DNA from: Bacteroidota bacterium | GTDB lineage: Bacteria; Bacteroidota; JABWAT01 | Direction of reading: 5' to 3' | Length of the DNA stretch: 64,000 nucleotides | Assembly: GCA_020161835.1 (NCBI GenBank) | Contig: JAIUNL010000002.1 | Coordinates: 62,001-126,000, forward strand | Shown here: one piece after another, positions 19,301 to 28,273 of the stretch | Layout: each line of letters opens with the position of its first letter | Numbering within the stretch: position 1 is the stretch's first letter | Position numbers and translations under genes: made by a program | The notes under the pieces: model-generated | Seen by the model: the letters and a program-made list of their open reading frames with translations, nothing else | What the model was told of the DNA's origin: nothing | Database searches by the model: none

Positions 19301-20115
19301 ATAGTTGGGTCATTTTTATGGAGGATGCGGGTGAAAGTGCCGTCAGCCGGGTCAAAACGGTTAAGTCCGCCACCGTCAGTTCCCACATAAAGCATACCGT
19401 CTGTAGTTAAATAAACCGCTCTGACGGCATTGTTTGAAATACTCTTTTTATCTGACGGTTTGTGACGGTAAATCTTAAACTGATTTTTGTTGATATCATA
19501 TTCATTCAAACCCTCTGCATCATCAGTTCCCATATAAAGGATGTCATTTTTATCAATGACGATGGGCCGGAGGTCATTTGTGCTGGGTGAGTTCAGATTG
19601 TCAGGATCATGAAAGAAACGGGTGAATTTTCCCGTTTTTCTGTCAAGTTTATTAAGACCGTAGGCAGTTGTAACCCAGATATTCCCCTTTGAGTCCTGGG
19701 CAATACCACGAACAGTTATGTTGCTTAAAGCTTCACTGTCATTAAAGTTACTCAGGTAGTGAGTAAAATTCTCAGTAACAGGGTCAATCATGTTTAGGCC
19801 GCCACCTGCAGTTGCAAGCCAGATCATGCCATCCCGGTCAAGAAAAATATTCAGAATGTTGTTATCAAGCAGTGAATTCTGATCGGTTGGGTGGTGTTTA
19901 AAGGCCCGGAATGAATATCCGTCGTAACGGTAAAGTCCGTCAGGAGATGCAATCCATAAAAAGCCTGATTTATCCTGTACCAATCCATTAACAAGCCCAA
20001 CAGTTAGACCTTCATCAGGACCTAAGTGCTCAAATTTAACAACCTGGGCAAAAACACCAGGAATTAGTAAACTTAAAACACAGCTTGTTAGAAAAATAAG
20101 TCGGAATAATTTCAT
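16357..20115 (-). CDS. Reg_prop/Y_Y_Y sensor histidine kinase, HisKA type
   Basis: A 1,252-residue kinase with a signal peptide (ending GVFAQ), about 14 propeller repeats (patterns such as GNIWVTTAYGLNKLDRKTG), a Y_Y_Y domain, a membrane helix near WFRISFILLIAGVFYAWY, a coiled coil (EDQVAERTHELEIK), a GAF-like region, and HisKA plus HATPase_c domains. The phospho-acceptor His is at about 1030 in AAHDLRNPL; the N-box is DNLVSNAIKY, with DNGQGLS and TGLGLA downstream. Unlike many propeller kinases of this group there is no receiver or AraC domain at its end, and no regulator gene lies next to it, so its partner must be elsewhere. It differs in kinase class from the neighbouring LytS-type protein although both sensors look alike. 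Confidence 0.92.
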   Translation of the reverse strand: MKLFRLIFLTSCVLSLLIPGVFAQVVKFEHLGPDEGLTVGLVNGLVQDKSGFLWIASPDGLYRYDGYSFRAFKHHPTDQNSLLDNNILNIFLDRDGMIWLATAGGGLNMIDPVTENFTHYLSNFNDSEALSNITVRGIAQDSKGNIWVTTAYGLNKLDRKTGKFTRFFHDPDNLNSPSTNDLRPIVIDKNDILYMGTDDAEGLNEYDINKNQFKIYRHKPSDKKSISNNAVRAVYLTTDGMLYVGTDGGGLNRFDPADGTFTRILHKNDPTIHVGDERVVSILEDSRGIIWFGSIGGGLSTYNRKNGDITHYKNDPGRLGTLSHDWITAIIESRSKIIWITTSGGGINKYSPLKEKFRHFKHNEKNPNSLSSNTIRSIFQDLNGDIWIGTIGGGINKLNHLTGTFKRFLNDPANPKSLSINDVSAFCQEDPDILWVGTWRGGLNKLDLKTLNFTSYTSMESDPTTISDDRVQSVIKTTNGNYWVGTENGLNRFNTETGKFKRFFSDPANPLTLSDSRIQTLFEDTERQLWVGTWNGLNKFNESTGKVTRYLFEKNKSRGINVASVISIVDAGNGFLWLGTYGGGLNYFNKSTGLIEKTYTETEGLTSNLVFGLLMDKTGNIWISTSRGLSRFNPVNESFRNYDELDGLQSSEFYWGAYLKTREGQMLFGGLNGINAFSPDSVYDNIHIPPLVLTAFKKFDKPVSVGKPLTELREIELDHSENFFSFEFAALDFNNPEKNQYAYKLEGFNEDWIYCGNNRAATYTNLDGGEYTFRVIGSNSDNVWNMEGLTIKVIVHPPFYQTYWFRISFILLIAGVFYAWYRGRIISIQSQKIKLEDQVAERTHELEIKTESLEKINSIVKSINSELNFSNLLQSLLGEISVLKGVQFSLALVLERDLRRFTVRAVSGIKTEILTQIKPDELQNNLIRDAEILYEDIYKQTGDRNQLELFKNLGQQPVVTVTIPMLVANNIEGYLIFGNWTDPDAFTTADIDFLENLKEHILTAFIKTRLMEELSFLNEKKNEFLGIAAHDLRNPLTVIMNYVTLVIMQIKSGQIDKEKSVRDLEKVTTVTQQMSRMITAFLDITAIESGKLVLNIRQDSILDILKESENFYLRLASQKGIQISYSLEESEDTEMIDRDRISEVIDNLVSNAIKYTQPGGEIKIKFSSTIREVVVQVEDNGQGLSEADLRDIFKSYKKLSARPTGGESSTGLGLAIVKKIIDMHHGKVWVESEKNKGAIFSFSIPRIWSQPY

Positions 20116-20308
20116 TTTTTAAAATTGCCTGACAACAGATTAGATGTTAAATATACAACAAAAATAAAGTGTTTTGCCTCAACATAAGGGTAATAACGTA
20201 AAATCTAATAAAAATTAAAGGTTAGTTAAAATTTCAACTGGGATGAAAAGGATTTTTTGAGAATCAGCATTTATAAAAAAAGCCGAATCTAAAAGCAACA
20301 CTGGCAGA

Positions 20309-21166
20309 TTATCTCAGAATTTTTCCCAACTGGTGATGCTGCCAAAGCAGATCTTCATCAAGAAAGTGTGATGAGGCAAAACGTTCCCTGTTTCTGTCAA
20401 TTGCCGAAAAAACAGAAAATAAAACACCTTCCTCGAAAAGGGGAAGTTTACCGGCTTCCTGGCCACCGGCTTTGTAAGAGGCAGACCCACCCCAAAACAG
20501 AATACCATCTTCTGATCCGGTTCGGTTACAGAATACGACAGGGAGAGAAAGTGTGGTTGCATAAGACTGGCAAATGATTTTCCATTTCGACGAAATATCA
20601 AGAGTTTCTGAGGCCAGTTCACTTCGGTAGGGAGAAGCTGCCATAATGATGAGCAGTTCCATTCCCTGATGAGCAAGGAGATAAGCTAATGACGGATGCC
20701 ATGAATCTTCACAAATTAAAACGCCTATTTTTCCCACAGCAGTATCAATCACACTGATGTCATTTCCACGGGTAAAAAACCGGGATTCATCAAAAACATT
20801 ATAGGTTGGCAAATATCTTTTTCTATGGGCAATTTTGACTTTTCCAGCCTCTATCAGGCAGGCAGAATTGTAAAGTTCACCATCAGATCCACGTTCCGGA
20901 AAACCAATCAGAAGTGAAGCAAACTGAGAAAGGGGTTTCAGTTCATCAAAAATGGGATTTTCTTCTGAAATTGCAACATCATAAACCGCATCCTGGAGAT
21001 TATAACCAGACAGACTCAGTTCCGGAAAAACAATGATTTTTGCCCCTTTTTCAATTGCTTCTGTTGCGAACTTTATGTGCCGCTTCAGATTTGCCTGCAA
21101 ATCAAGCAGCCGGGAATTAAACTGCACCAGGGCCGTTGACAAAGTATGATTTGCGGGTAAAGTCAT
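20309..21166 (-). CDS. Nitrilase-superfamily carbon-nitrogen hydrolase
   Basis: A 285-residue cytoplasmic hydrolase with the complete Glu-Lys-Cys triad: Glu in FPELSLSGYN, Lys in HRKRYLPTYNVFDE, Cys in GVLICEDSWHPS. The HRKRYLPTYNVFDESRFF stretch resembles the glutaminase domain of glutamine-dependent NAD synthetase, but no synthetase domain follows. It may hydrolyse an amide or N-carbamoyl compound, or supply ammonia in trans to a separate NadE; neither can be settled here. It lies 30 bp behind the unknown lipoprotein gene and is the last member of the lemA-led gene row. Confidence 0.85.
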   Translation of the reverse strand: MTLPANHTLSTALVQFNSRLLDLQANLKRHIKFATEAIEKGAKIIVFPELSLSGYNLQDAVYDVAISEENPIFDELKPLSQFASLLIGFPERGSDGELYNSACLIEAGKVKIAHRKRYLPTYNVFDESRFFTRGNDISVIDTAVGKIGVLICEDSWHPSLAYLLAHQGMELLIIMAASPYRSELASETLDISSKWKIICQSYATTLSLPVVFCNRTGSEDGILFWGGSASYKAGGQEAGKLPLFEEGVLFSVFSAIDRNRERFASSHFLDEDLLWQHHQLGKILR

Positions 21167-21196
21167 TTTCTGTGATCCGTTAAAATCAGTAGTTAT

Positions 21197-22432
21197 TTAA
21201 TTAAATCCGGCATAAGGTGCAGAATTGGCCTGACTTTTGGTTGTCGTTTCAAGAATTCTGACATCAGTCTGCTTTTTTTCAAGAACAAACCCGGAATTTG
21301 AAATTCCAATATTTACCGACCAAAGTAATTGAAGGAAATTTCTGACATAATTCTCATCGAAACTCAAAAAATAAGGGTCAATTTTGCCCTGAACGTCAAC
21401 CCTTTCCAACTGGATTTTCTCAATATAGCCGTGAATCAGGTTTTTTTGGTTTTTAGTTGATTCTTCCTTCATTCGGGTGTCGGTATCTCCGGGTAAATCC
21501 AACTCAGATTTAATTTTACTCATGATACCGGTAAGTTGAAAATCAGACCAGGAACGCAACGGGTAAAAACTGTTCCTGTTGAGGTTCAAAATGGCCGAGT
21601 TTTCAATGTCTGAGCTTTGAAAGATTTCCTTATTTAGCGGAAAAAAGAAGGTTGCCGGTTCTGACGGATTAAAACCAGTTTCATCAATCCGGACTGAAAT
21701 ATTACCCCCCAATTGCGGTGTACCATCAACCGATTTGTTGTTTTTATCAACCAGCTTTTCAATCAGACTGCCCGGCCCGTTTTCATTGGTGAGAATAAAG
21801 GAATTTAAAGTGGACAGGTAAGCCAGGTTAAAGTCATTCCCCGTATCAATTCTGATGTTCACATTGCGATAACAGGCATTTTCAATAAACCGAAATCCAA
21901 TTGCAAAAGGAAGTGAAGAAAGAGTCTGATTCATGATGTATTCAATTTCATAATCAGGCGGAACTGAAGCCAGTTCAATACGGGAATGGCCGGCCAGATC
22001 AGAAATAACCTTACCCTTAAACAAATCAAAAAATTTAGCTAATTCATTCTTTTTGTAATAAGTGATACCTTCAGAATTGGTCACCTTAAGAAACAGGTCA
22101 ACTGATGACTCTATGGCAGGTATTGGGGCAGGAAGTACGATTTTATTGTTTGTTGAAAAGGATGTCGTTCTGAAGTGAATCCAATAATTTACCTGCCCGG
22201 AATTGATAAAATCCAAAAGTTTAATTCCAGTAACTTTTGAACCTGTAATATTAACCTGGTAATCAAAAACGACGATCCCGCTTTTCTGTTCTTCAGGGGT
22301 TAACTTGGTAAAAGCAGCCTCAATTGGTTTACCGAGATAGGCTTCAAGTTCCTGCTGAGTGGTATAGGCACTTTTTGTGCCTGAGCATGACAGCAGCAAA
22401 CCAGAAAGAAGGACGAAAAAATACTTTTTCAT
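21197..22432 (-). CDS. Lipoprotein of unknown function
   Basis: A 411-residue protein with a lipobox (LLSGLLLSCSG, Cys at residue 16), so it should be lipid-anchored. The remainder has no domain I recognise: a mixed alpha/beta composition with a region IDTGNDFNLAYLSTLNS near the middle and an Asn/Ser-rich tail. It lies 14 bp downstream of the TPM-domain gene and 30 bp upstream of the nitrilase gene, so it is very likely cotranscribed with lemA and the TPM-domain gene. Confidence 0.75.
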   Translation of the reverse strand: MKKYFFVLLSGLLLSCSGTKSAYTTQQELEAYLGKPIEAAFTKLTPEEQKSGIVVFDYQVNITGSKVTGIKLLDFINSGQVNYWIHFRTTSFSTNNKIVLPAPIPAIESSVDLFLKVTNSEGITYYKKNELAKFFDLFKGKVISDLAGHSRIELASVPPDYEIEYIMNQTLSSLPFAIGFRFIENACYRNVNIRIDTGNDFNLAYLSTLNSFILTNENGPGSLIEKLVDKNNKSVDGTPQLGGNISVRIDETGFNPSEPATFFFPLNKEIFQSSDIENSAILNLNRNSFYPLRSWSDFQLTGIMSKIKSELDLPGDTDTRMKEESTKNQKNLIHGYIEKIQLERVDVQGKIDPYFLSFDENYVRNFLQLLWSVNIGISNSGFVLEKKQTDVRILETTTKSQANSAPYAGFN

Positions 22433-22446
22433 TTTACCACCTTAAA

Positions 22447-23268
22447 TTACCAGCTTCCGCCGCCGCCGCCGCCGCCAAAAGATCCACCGCCACCTGAGAA
22501 CCCGCCAAAGCCTCCGCCAGATGAACCGCCGCCACCCCAGCCACTACCACCGGAATGCCCGCCTCCACCAAAAATCAACGGAAGAAGAAACGGCCAGGCT
22601 GCTGTATCTGATGTCCGGGTTTTTCTAGATCCCCCGCCCAGATTATTTCCACCATTATTACTTCTTTTTGAAATATTTGATAGAACAAGAAACAAAACAA
22701 GAAGAATGACGCCACCGACAAGAAAATCGGAAAGACTTAAATCCCCCTTTTTTGCAGTTGTTTTATATTCACCTTCAGTTGAGGCACAGATAAAATAAAT
22801 GGTTCTTGCTAATACTTCATCAAACTGACCGGCTTTAAGTCGGGGAACTGCTTCTTCCCGGAAAAACCTTTTTATTACGACATCGGGCAAAGCACCTTCC
22901 AAACCACTTCCAGGAAATATTTTAAACTCCCGTGGCTTTTCGGTTGTAATAATAACCATGACCCCATTGTCATTTTTTTCATCCCCAAGTTTCCATTTTT
23001 TTTGCTTCCATAATCTTATTGCAAAATTTATGGGATCGTCGTTATCAGGAATTTGCTTTAAGGTAATGATAACTATTTGGTTACCAGTCCGATTGCTATA
23101 CCGGACAAGTGAATCCATGGCAGATAAAACAGCTTGTTCTGAAAAAATCCCAGCATAGTCATTAATGACTTTCCTGTTTTTTACAATTTCATCAAATGTC
23201 TGAGCCTGCAGAGTTTGCAGGCTCAGAATAAAGAGGCAAATTGAAAAAAGACTGGTTTTCAGTTTCAA
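22447..23268 (-). CDS. TPM-domain (YgcG-like) membrane protein with glycine-rich tail
   Basis: A 273-residue protein: signal peptide (ending LQAQT), TPM/DUF477 domain at about 30-170 (VINDYAGIFSEQ, NDNGVMVIITTEKPREFKI, GSGLEGALPD), one membrane helix (FLVGGVILLVLFLVL), and a C-terminal tail of Gly/Ser runs ending GGSFGGGGGGGSW. TPM proteins are often encoded beside LemA; the pair is found in many bacteria with no agreed role, although TPM domains have been linked to photosystem repair in plants. The start is a TTG whose TTGA overlaps the lemA stop; no ATG precedes the signal peptide. Confidence 0.88.
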   Translation of the reverse strand: MKLKTSLFSICLFILSLQTLQAQTFDEIVKNRKVINDYAGIFSEQAVLSAMDSLVRYSNRTGNQIVIITLKQIPDNDDPINFAIRLWKQKKWKLGDEKNDNGVMVIITTEKPREFKIFPGSGLEGALPDVVIKRFFREEAVPRLKAGQFDEVLARTIYFICASTEGEYKTTAKKGDLSLSDFLVGGVILLVLFLVLSNISKRSNNGGNNLGGGSRKTRTSDTAAWPFLLPLIFGGGGHSGGSGWGGGGSSGGGFGGFSGGGGSFGGGGGGGSW

Positions 23269-23858
23269 AATTGAACCTTAGGTGTATTTTCACTGCCAGC
23301 CGCAGCTTCGAAATATTGTTTTTCTCCAAATCCAAACATCCCTGCAAAAAGAACACCGGGGAATTGTTTAACCAATTGATTGTAAACTTTAACGACATCA
23401 TTGAAATCATCACGTGATTTTTTGATCCGGTTTTCAGTTCCTTCCAATTGTGCCATTAGATCCTGATAGTTCTGGTTGGTTTTCAGTTGCGGGTAATTTT
23501 CATTCACAACCATCAACCGGCTAAGGGCAGAACTCAATCCGTCCTGAGCTTGCTGGAATTGTTTGAATGCCTGCGGATTATTCAGGATTTCTGGTGTAAT
23601 TGAAAGCTGACCAACCTTTGCACGGGCTTCAGTAACGCCAAGCAGGATTGATTTTTCCTGAACGGCAGCGCCTTTAACAGTTTCAACCAGATTTGGAATC
23701 AGGTCACTTCTGCGTTGATAATCAGACTGAACTTTTGCCCAGGCATTGTTTACTTCTTCATTCAAAGTTACCATTCCGTTATACTGACCGGTAACCCAAA
23801 AGAAAATAATAACAACAAACAATACAATTCCGCCACCAATCCACAATCCTTTACTCAT
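23265..23858 (-). CDS. lemA: LemA family protein
   Basis: A 197-residue protein with one N-terminal membrane helix (GGGIVLFVVIIFFWVTG) and the helical LemA core (YNGMVTLNEEVNNAWAKV, YQRRSDLIPNLVETVKG, TEARAKVG). LemA has a mostly extracytoplasmic helical bundle. It is first in a four-gene row with the TPM protein (4-bp overlap), the lipoprotein and the nitrilase. An AAAGG ribosome site precedes the ATG. Confidence 0.93.
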   Translation of the reverse strand: MSKGLWIGGGIVLFVVIIFFWVTGQYNGMVTLNEEVNNAWAKVQSDYQRRSDLIPNLVETVKGAAVQEKSILLGVTEARAKVGQLSITPEILNNPQAFKQFQQAQDGLSSALSRLMVVNENYPQLKTNQNYQDLMAQLEGTENRIKKSRDDFNDVVKVYNQLVKQFPGVLFAGMFGFGEKQYFEAAAGSENTPKVQF

Positions 23859-24047
23859 ATCTTTAAACCTTTCATTTAGTTTTAAATCCCATTTTTCAGG
23901 AAAAAAATCCGTGAAAATTGTCCGGCTTCATCTATCAAACCCTGTGCCGAATCAGGAGTTAAACGGAAAAACAATCCCAATTGATTCAAAATTCCCCTAA
24001 AAACCAGCCATATTATAACCATTTATGCAAAACTGAACATTAGGATG

Positions 24048-25409
24048 TCAGTTTGTCAGGCTTCTGATTGGCGGCGGAATCTGTCCGCCACGGGTTACAA
24101 ATACAGACGAATCCAGATTTCGCACTGGCATGATTGGTGCCCGGCCAAGCAATCCGCCATAATCTACAAACTCACCCACATCTTTTCCGTGAATCGGCAG
24201 TATTCTCACAGCGGTGGTTTTGTTGTTCACCATTCCGATTGCACATTCATCCGCAATTATTCCTGCAATCGTTTCAGCCGGAGTTTTCCCTGGAATTGCA
24301 ATCATATCCAAACCAACCGAACAAACGGCTGTCATGGCTTCGAGCTTTTCAATGCTGAGGTGACCCAGTTCAACGGCACGAATCATGCCCTGATCTTCTG
24401 AAACCGGAATAAATGCACCCGACATGCCACCAACTGATGACGTTGCCATGATGCCACCCTTTTTAACTGATTCATTTAGCAGGGCAAGGGCTGCAGTCGT
24501 TCCTGGTGCACCGACTGATTCCAATCCCATTGCTTCAATGATGTCTGCAATTGAATCTCCGATTGCCGGCGTTGGAGCCAATGACAAATCAACAATTCCG
24601 AATGGAACGCCAAGGCCTTCTGCTGTTTTTCGGCCAATAATTTCACCGGCACGTGTAATTTTGAAAGAGGTTTTTTTGATTTCCTCTGCCAACGCCATAA
24701 AGTCAGATTTTCCCAAACGGCGGATTGCATCCAAAACCACACCCGGACCCGAAATTCCGACATTGAGCACAACCTCAGCTTCTGTAACACCATGAAAAGC
24801 ACCGGCAACAAAAGGGTTGTCTTCCGGAACGTTGCAGAAAACAACCAGTTTTGCGCAACCGATTCCATCATTGTCTTTGGTCAGTAAAGCTGTTTTTTTG
24901 ATGACATGAGCCATTTCAAGAACAGCATTCATGTTGATGCCGGCTTTTGTTGAAGCCACATTAACCGATGAACAAACCCGTTTGGTTTCTGCCAGTGCCT
25001 GCGGGATTGACTTGATCATTTCCCGGTCACCGTTGGTGTAACCCTTTTGAACAAGAGCTGAATATCCTGCAATATAATCAACACCGCATTCCATGGCGGC
25101 ACGGTCGAGGGCGTGGGCAATTTTTACAAATTCATCAGCAGAAAGTCCGTCGCAGGCAATGGCAATCGGGGTTACAGCAATTCGCTTATTGGCGATTGAA
25201 ATCCCGTAAAGCCGTTCAACTTTTCTGGCATTTTCAACGTGATTTTGTGCAACCCGGGTAATCTTGTCATAGATTTTTTGCGCGGTTGTATCTGCATTCC
25301 GCGAAGCACAATCCCGTAGGGAAATGCCCAGCGTAACCGTCCGGATATCAAAATGATCCAGTTCGGTCATCCGCAAAGTCTGAATAATTTCGTCGAAGTT
25401 ATATGACAT
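24048..25409 (-). CDS. UPF0210 / PFL family protein
   Basis: A 453-residue protein typical of the UPF0210 family in length and sequence (for example [57 protein letters not shown]). The family is cytoplasmic, structurally related to glycyl-radical enzymes but lacking a proven activity. It is nearly always beside a small ACT-domain gene, as here with a 7-bp gap. It ends at residues RSLTN. Confidence 0.9.
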   Translation of the reverse strand: MSYNFDEIIQTLRMTELDHFDIRTVTLGISLRDCASRNADTTAQKIYDKITRVAQNHVENARKVERLYGISIANKRIAVTPIAIACDGLSADEFVKIAHALDRAAMECGVDYIAGYSALVQKGYTNGDREMIKSIPQALAETKRVCSSVNVASTKAGINMNAVLEMAHVIKKTALLTKDNDGIGCAKLVVFCNVPEDNPFVAGAFHGVTEAEVVLNVGISGPGVVLDAIRRLGKSDFMALAEEIKKTSFKITRAGEIIGRKTAEGLGVPFGIVDLSLAPTPAIGDSIADIIEAMGLESVGAPGTTAALALLNESVKKGGIMATSSVGGMSGAFIPVSEDQGMIRAVELGHLSIEKLEAMTAVCSVGLDMIAIPGKTPAETIAGIIADECAIGMVNNKTTAVRILPIHGKDVGEFVDYGGLLGRAPIMPVRNLDSSVFVTRGGQIPPPIRSLTN

Positions 25410-25416
25410 AGTTTAC

Positions 25417-25857
25417 TCAGACCCGGTACATTGATTTGAAAATATCTTCATGCTGAACAAAAACACGAATACCAAGTTGTTCACCTGTCTGGGTAAGGCG
25501 GGTTTTAAGCTGGTTGAAATCACCTGCTGATTTTGAAATATCCACAATGATAATCAGGGTAAAAAAGTCCTGCACGATTTTCTGACTCACATCCTGAATA
25601 TCAAAATTCAATTCAAAAAGTGCTTTTGTAATCTGAAAAAGAATTCCCGGCTGGTTTTTACCAAAAGCGGTCACAATAACCTTTCCTTCAGAAGAAATCT
25701 TTTCGGGCGAAAGTGTGATCGAGGGTGCACCCCGTTCCAGTTCTGAAACAACATCAGCAACGATCTGGTGAATTTTTTCGGGTGTTGCAGAAGGACCCAG
25801 CTCCTTCATTGCGGCCTGAGTGATTTTTTCGATTTCCTGAGGGGTTAGCTTCTTCAC
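25417..25857 (-). CDS. ACT-domain protein (UPF0237 type) with N-terminal extension
   Basis: A 146-residue protein. Residues 55-146 form the ACT domain of the UPF0237 family (VIVTAFGKNQPGILFQITKA, FFTLIIIVDISKS). The family usually has about 90 residues; here about 50 extra residues (TPQEIEKITQAAMKELG and on) form a predicted helical head. ACT domains bind amino acids or other small ligands. The gene leads the UPF0210 operon; a promoter fitting TTG-N20-TATTTTAG lies at 25890-25920. Confidence 0.85.
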   Translation of the reverse strand: MKKLTPQEIEKITQAAMKELGPSATPEKIHQIVADVVSELERGAPSITLSPEKISSEGKVIVTAFGKNQPGILFQITKALFELNFDIQDVSQKIVQDFFTLIIIVDISKSAGDFNQLKTRLTQTGEQLGIRVFVQHEDIFKSMYRV

Positions 25858-25889
25858 GGTTTTTTCCGGTATGATGGATTAATTAGCAA

Positions 25890-25920
25890 CTAAAATAAGA
25901 AGAGTGGTGGGGTTTATCAA
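25890..25920 (-). promoter_or_regulatory. Promoter for the ACT/UPF0210 operon
   Basis: On the minus strand TTG (25918-25920), 20 nt, then TATTTTAG (25890-25897). Spacing matches the Bacteroidota sigma factor pattern; the last base group differs by one from TAnnTTTG. Confidence 0.5.
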
Positions 25921-26182
25921 TCAGATAATGAAGGAAGATTCTGATTCAGCTTTTTGCTGACAGGAAGATGGGAGAATTTTGAATTTTAAATTCCAAATTT
26001 TGAATTGATGTTGCAAAACTTAATGTCACCCCTTCAGGGTTTGAATTCGGTTTGGCTCTGCTTATCTACAATCCTGTCAGCCCTTCAGGCTTTTATTTCA
26101 ATTATTAAAAACGAAGTTCTGCAGAGCAAATTTTGAATTTTAAATGTTGAATTAAAAAATATAATTTACAAGGCTAATTTTC

Positions 26183-26210
26183 ATTAACCATTAACCATTA
26201 ACCATTAACC
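26183..26210. repeat. Four tandem ATTAACC heptamers; rest of gap AT-rich
   Basis: Four exact tandem ATTAACC units end one base inside the nuclease stop codon. The gap 25858-26209 otherwise holds AT-rich text with repeated TTTTGAATTTTAAAT words and two CCCTTCAGG(G/C)TT motifs near 26035 and 26085. No gene was seen in it. Confidence 0.7.
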
Positions 26211-27385
26211 TACTTCACCAATACCAGTTTCAATGACCTTCCACCGGAAACAACAGCAATATAAACACCAGACGGAACAATTTGTCCGTTATTTGTTTTT
26301 CCATCCCAGTGAATTTTTTCTTTTTGCGCAGACGGCCGAACATTATATGACCGGATTTCCCGCCCGAGCAAATCTACTATTTTCAAAGTTTGGGCGGTTG
26401 TACCCGGATTCTGAATTTCGATCGTGGTTTCCGGATTAAATGGATTCGGATATGCAGATAAAACCGGAATTGAAACTGGTTTTTCCAGGTTCATATCTGC
26501 AACGGTGGTGTAAACCGGAAAAGTGAGTTGGGTATAAACCGGGTAATGATCTGAAGTATTTGAACTGTAACTTGAAATGTATTTATTTAAATACATCACT
26601 TTGGTTTTACCCGTTTCAATATAGGGAAACCACTCATTGGTGAGTAAAATGTGATCAATCATGTTACTGTATCCAGCCGTGGAATGATCAGTTGTCAACG
26701 TCAGTTCCATGGTGGGAAATTTATAATTTATCTTGTCATCAACAAAATTTTTATACGGAGACGGATTTCCTGATGTAATGGAGACATCGAGATCATCATT
26801 GTAATCTCCTAGTACGATTACGTATTCACTTGAATAATTGGCATCAATATAAGCTTTTAGTTTTTCTGCGCCTGCTTTTCTTCTTGAATAAGAGGTGGCG
26901 TCATTAAATGCTTTCATGTGGAGCACAAAAACGATAATCCGGTCTACCGGAGATTTGTTTCCTTTGACATCCAGAATAACTTCAAGGGGTGGCCGGCCGG
27001 CAAATTCATAATTGAATTGGGTTAAAACGTCCCTGCTGTTTGAAATTGAAAAAGTCGCAGCACGTACCATCAATCCCATTCTTTGTGATCCGCTAAATGC
27101 AGAATAAGTATAATCATACCCTTTCAATTCGGTAATCAGTTTTGAAAAGAGTACCACGTCTGAAATTTCCGCAAAACCCATCATGTCAGGTTTCATTGCG
27201 GTCAGAGCAGATTTGACATTGTTGTACTGAGTGGTTTCGTTTGAGGGGCCGTTGGTCAAATCCCCAAACCACTCCAGATTCCAGGTTCCAACATCAAGTG
27301 AACTGGAATTATCTATCGAAGGAATCTGGGCAAACAGAGATAAAGAAAAAAGAAAGGCAGAAAAGGTAAGCAGAGTTTTTGGCAT
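26210..27385 (-). CDS. Secreted endonuclease/exonuclease/phosphatase-fold protein with T9SS sorting domain
   Basis: A 391-residue secreted protein: signal peptide (ending SLFAQIP), DNase I-like domain, and a Por-type sorting tail (LSAYPNPFNPETTIEIQNPG). Fold motifs are GTWNLEWFGD, MGFAEISD (metal-binding Glu), VIVLGDYNDD and SDHYPVYTQ (catalytic Asp-His). The substrate may be DNA, RNA, a phosphoester or an inositol phosphate. Its ATG overlaps the dapD stop (TAATG), so it appears to be the last gene of the lysine operon although its product is secreted. This unusual placement is listed as a finding. Confidence 0.87.
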   Translation of the reverse strand: MPKTLLTFSAFLFSLSLFAQIPSIDNSSSLDVGTWNLEWFGDLTNGPSNETTQYNNVKSALTAMKPDMMGFAEISDVVLFSKLITELKGYDYTYSAFSGSQRMGLMVRAATFSISNSRDVLTQFNYEFAGRPPLEVILDVKGNKSPVDRIIVFVLHMKAFNDATSYSRRKAGAEKLKAYIDANYSSEYVIVLGDYNDDLDVSITSGNPSPYKNFVDDKINYKFPTMELTLTTDHSTAGYSNMIDHILLTNEWFPYIETGKTKVMYLNKYISSYSSNTSDHYPVYTQLTFPVYTTVADMNLEKPVSIPVLSAYPNPFNPETTIEIQNPGTTAQTLKIVDLLGREIRSYNVRPSAQKEKIHWDGKTNNGQIVPSGVYIAVVSGGRSLKLVLVK

Positions 27386-28227
27386 TAAGGTGTCCGTAAA
27401 GCTGATTCCAGAGCAGTTGATGCACTGGTTTTGTCATCTTTATATTTGATGATGATGGGCGTATAAATCTGAAGTCCGTGTTCTTTTGCAAAGTCAGAAT
27501 GGATAGTTCTTGCACCCTGAACCACAACTGCATTTGAAGGAATAGTAAGCGGCTGGGTTTCGGTTCTTCGTAAAATGGTTTGATTCACAAGATCATAAAC
27601 CGGAGTTCCACCGGTTAAAATCACACCAGAACCAATCACTGCACCTTTTTTGATTACTGTACCTTCGTAAATACCACAATTTCCGCCAATTAAAACATTG
27701 TCTTCGATAATCACCGGAAGTGCGTTTACCGGTTCAAGAACACCGCCAACCTGAGCTGCTGCAGAAAGATGAACGTGTTTCCCGATTTGGGCACAACTGC
27801 CAACCAGAGCGTGAGAATCCACCATCGTTCCTTCATCCACATAAGCACCCACGTTAATGTACATGGGCGGCATGCAGGTAACACTTCTTCCGATGAAAGC
27901 ACCACGACGGATTGATGATCCACCCGGAACAATCCTGATACTTCTCGAAACACCATCCATAGGCTGAACCGGGTAGGTATCCTTATCAAAAAATGGAAAT
28001 CCTTCGTTTGATAAGTCTACAATTTTACCGAGCCGGAATCCGACCAGAATGCCCTGTTTAACCCAATGATTTACTTTCCATCTACCATCTTCAACAGGTT
28101 CGGCAGACCGGATGGTTCCCTTTTCAAGTTCTGAGAGAAATTCAAGAAAAATGTCTCTGTCTGCGGAAGTAAGTTCTGCAGCAGGTTTTGCAAAAAGGGA
28201 TTCAATTTTGGATTGGAGTGAATTCAT
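27385..28227 (-). CDS. dapD: 2,3,4,5-tetrahydropyridine-2,6-dicarboxylate N-succinyltransferase
   Basis: A 280-residue acyltransferase with a helical N-terminus, a middle section [12 protein letters not shown], and a left-handed beta-helix of hexapeptide repeats ([38 protein letters not shown]). It succinylates tetrahydrodipicolinate in the succinylase branch of the DAP/lysine pathway. The length and motifs match DapD. Separated from dapA by 133 bp that contain a hairpin repeat; stop codon overlaps the nuclease start by 1 bp. No clear SD before the ATG. Confidence 0.94.
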   Translation of the reverse strand: MNSLQSKIESLFAKPAAELTSADRDIFLEFLSELEKGTIRSAEPVEDGRWKVNHWVKQGILVGFRLGKIVDLSNEGFPFFDKDTYPVQPMDGVSRSIRIVPGGSSIRRGAFIGRSVTCMPPMYINVGAYVDEGTMVDSHALVGSCAQIGKHVHLSAAAQVGGVLEPVNALPVIIEDNVLIGGNCGIYEGTVIKKGAVIGSGVILTGGTPVYDLVNQTILRRTETQPLTIPSNAVVVQGARTIHSDFAKEHGLQIYTPIIIKYKDDKTSASTALESALRTP

Positions 28228-28273
28228 AGGTGGTGAAATTAATAAATTAATGGGACAGAAATGGGAGGAAAAA

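Noticed and set aside
20309..21166. Glutamine-dependent NAD synthetase (NadE)
   Set aside because: The amidase part resembles it, but the ATP-binding synthetase domain is absent.
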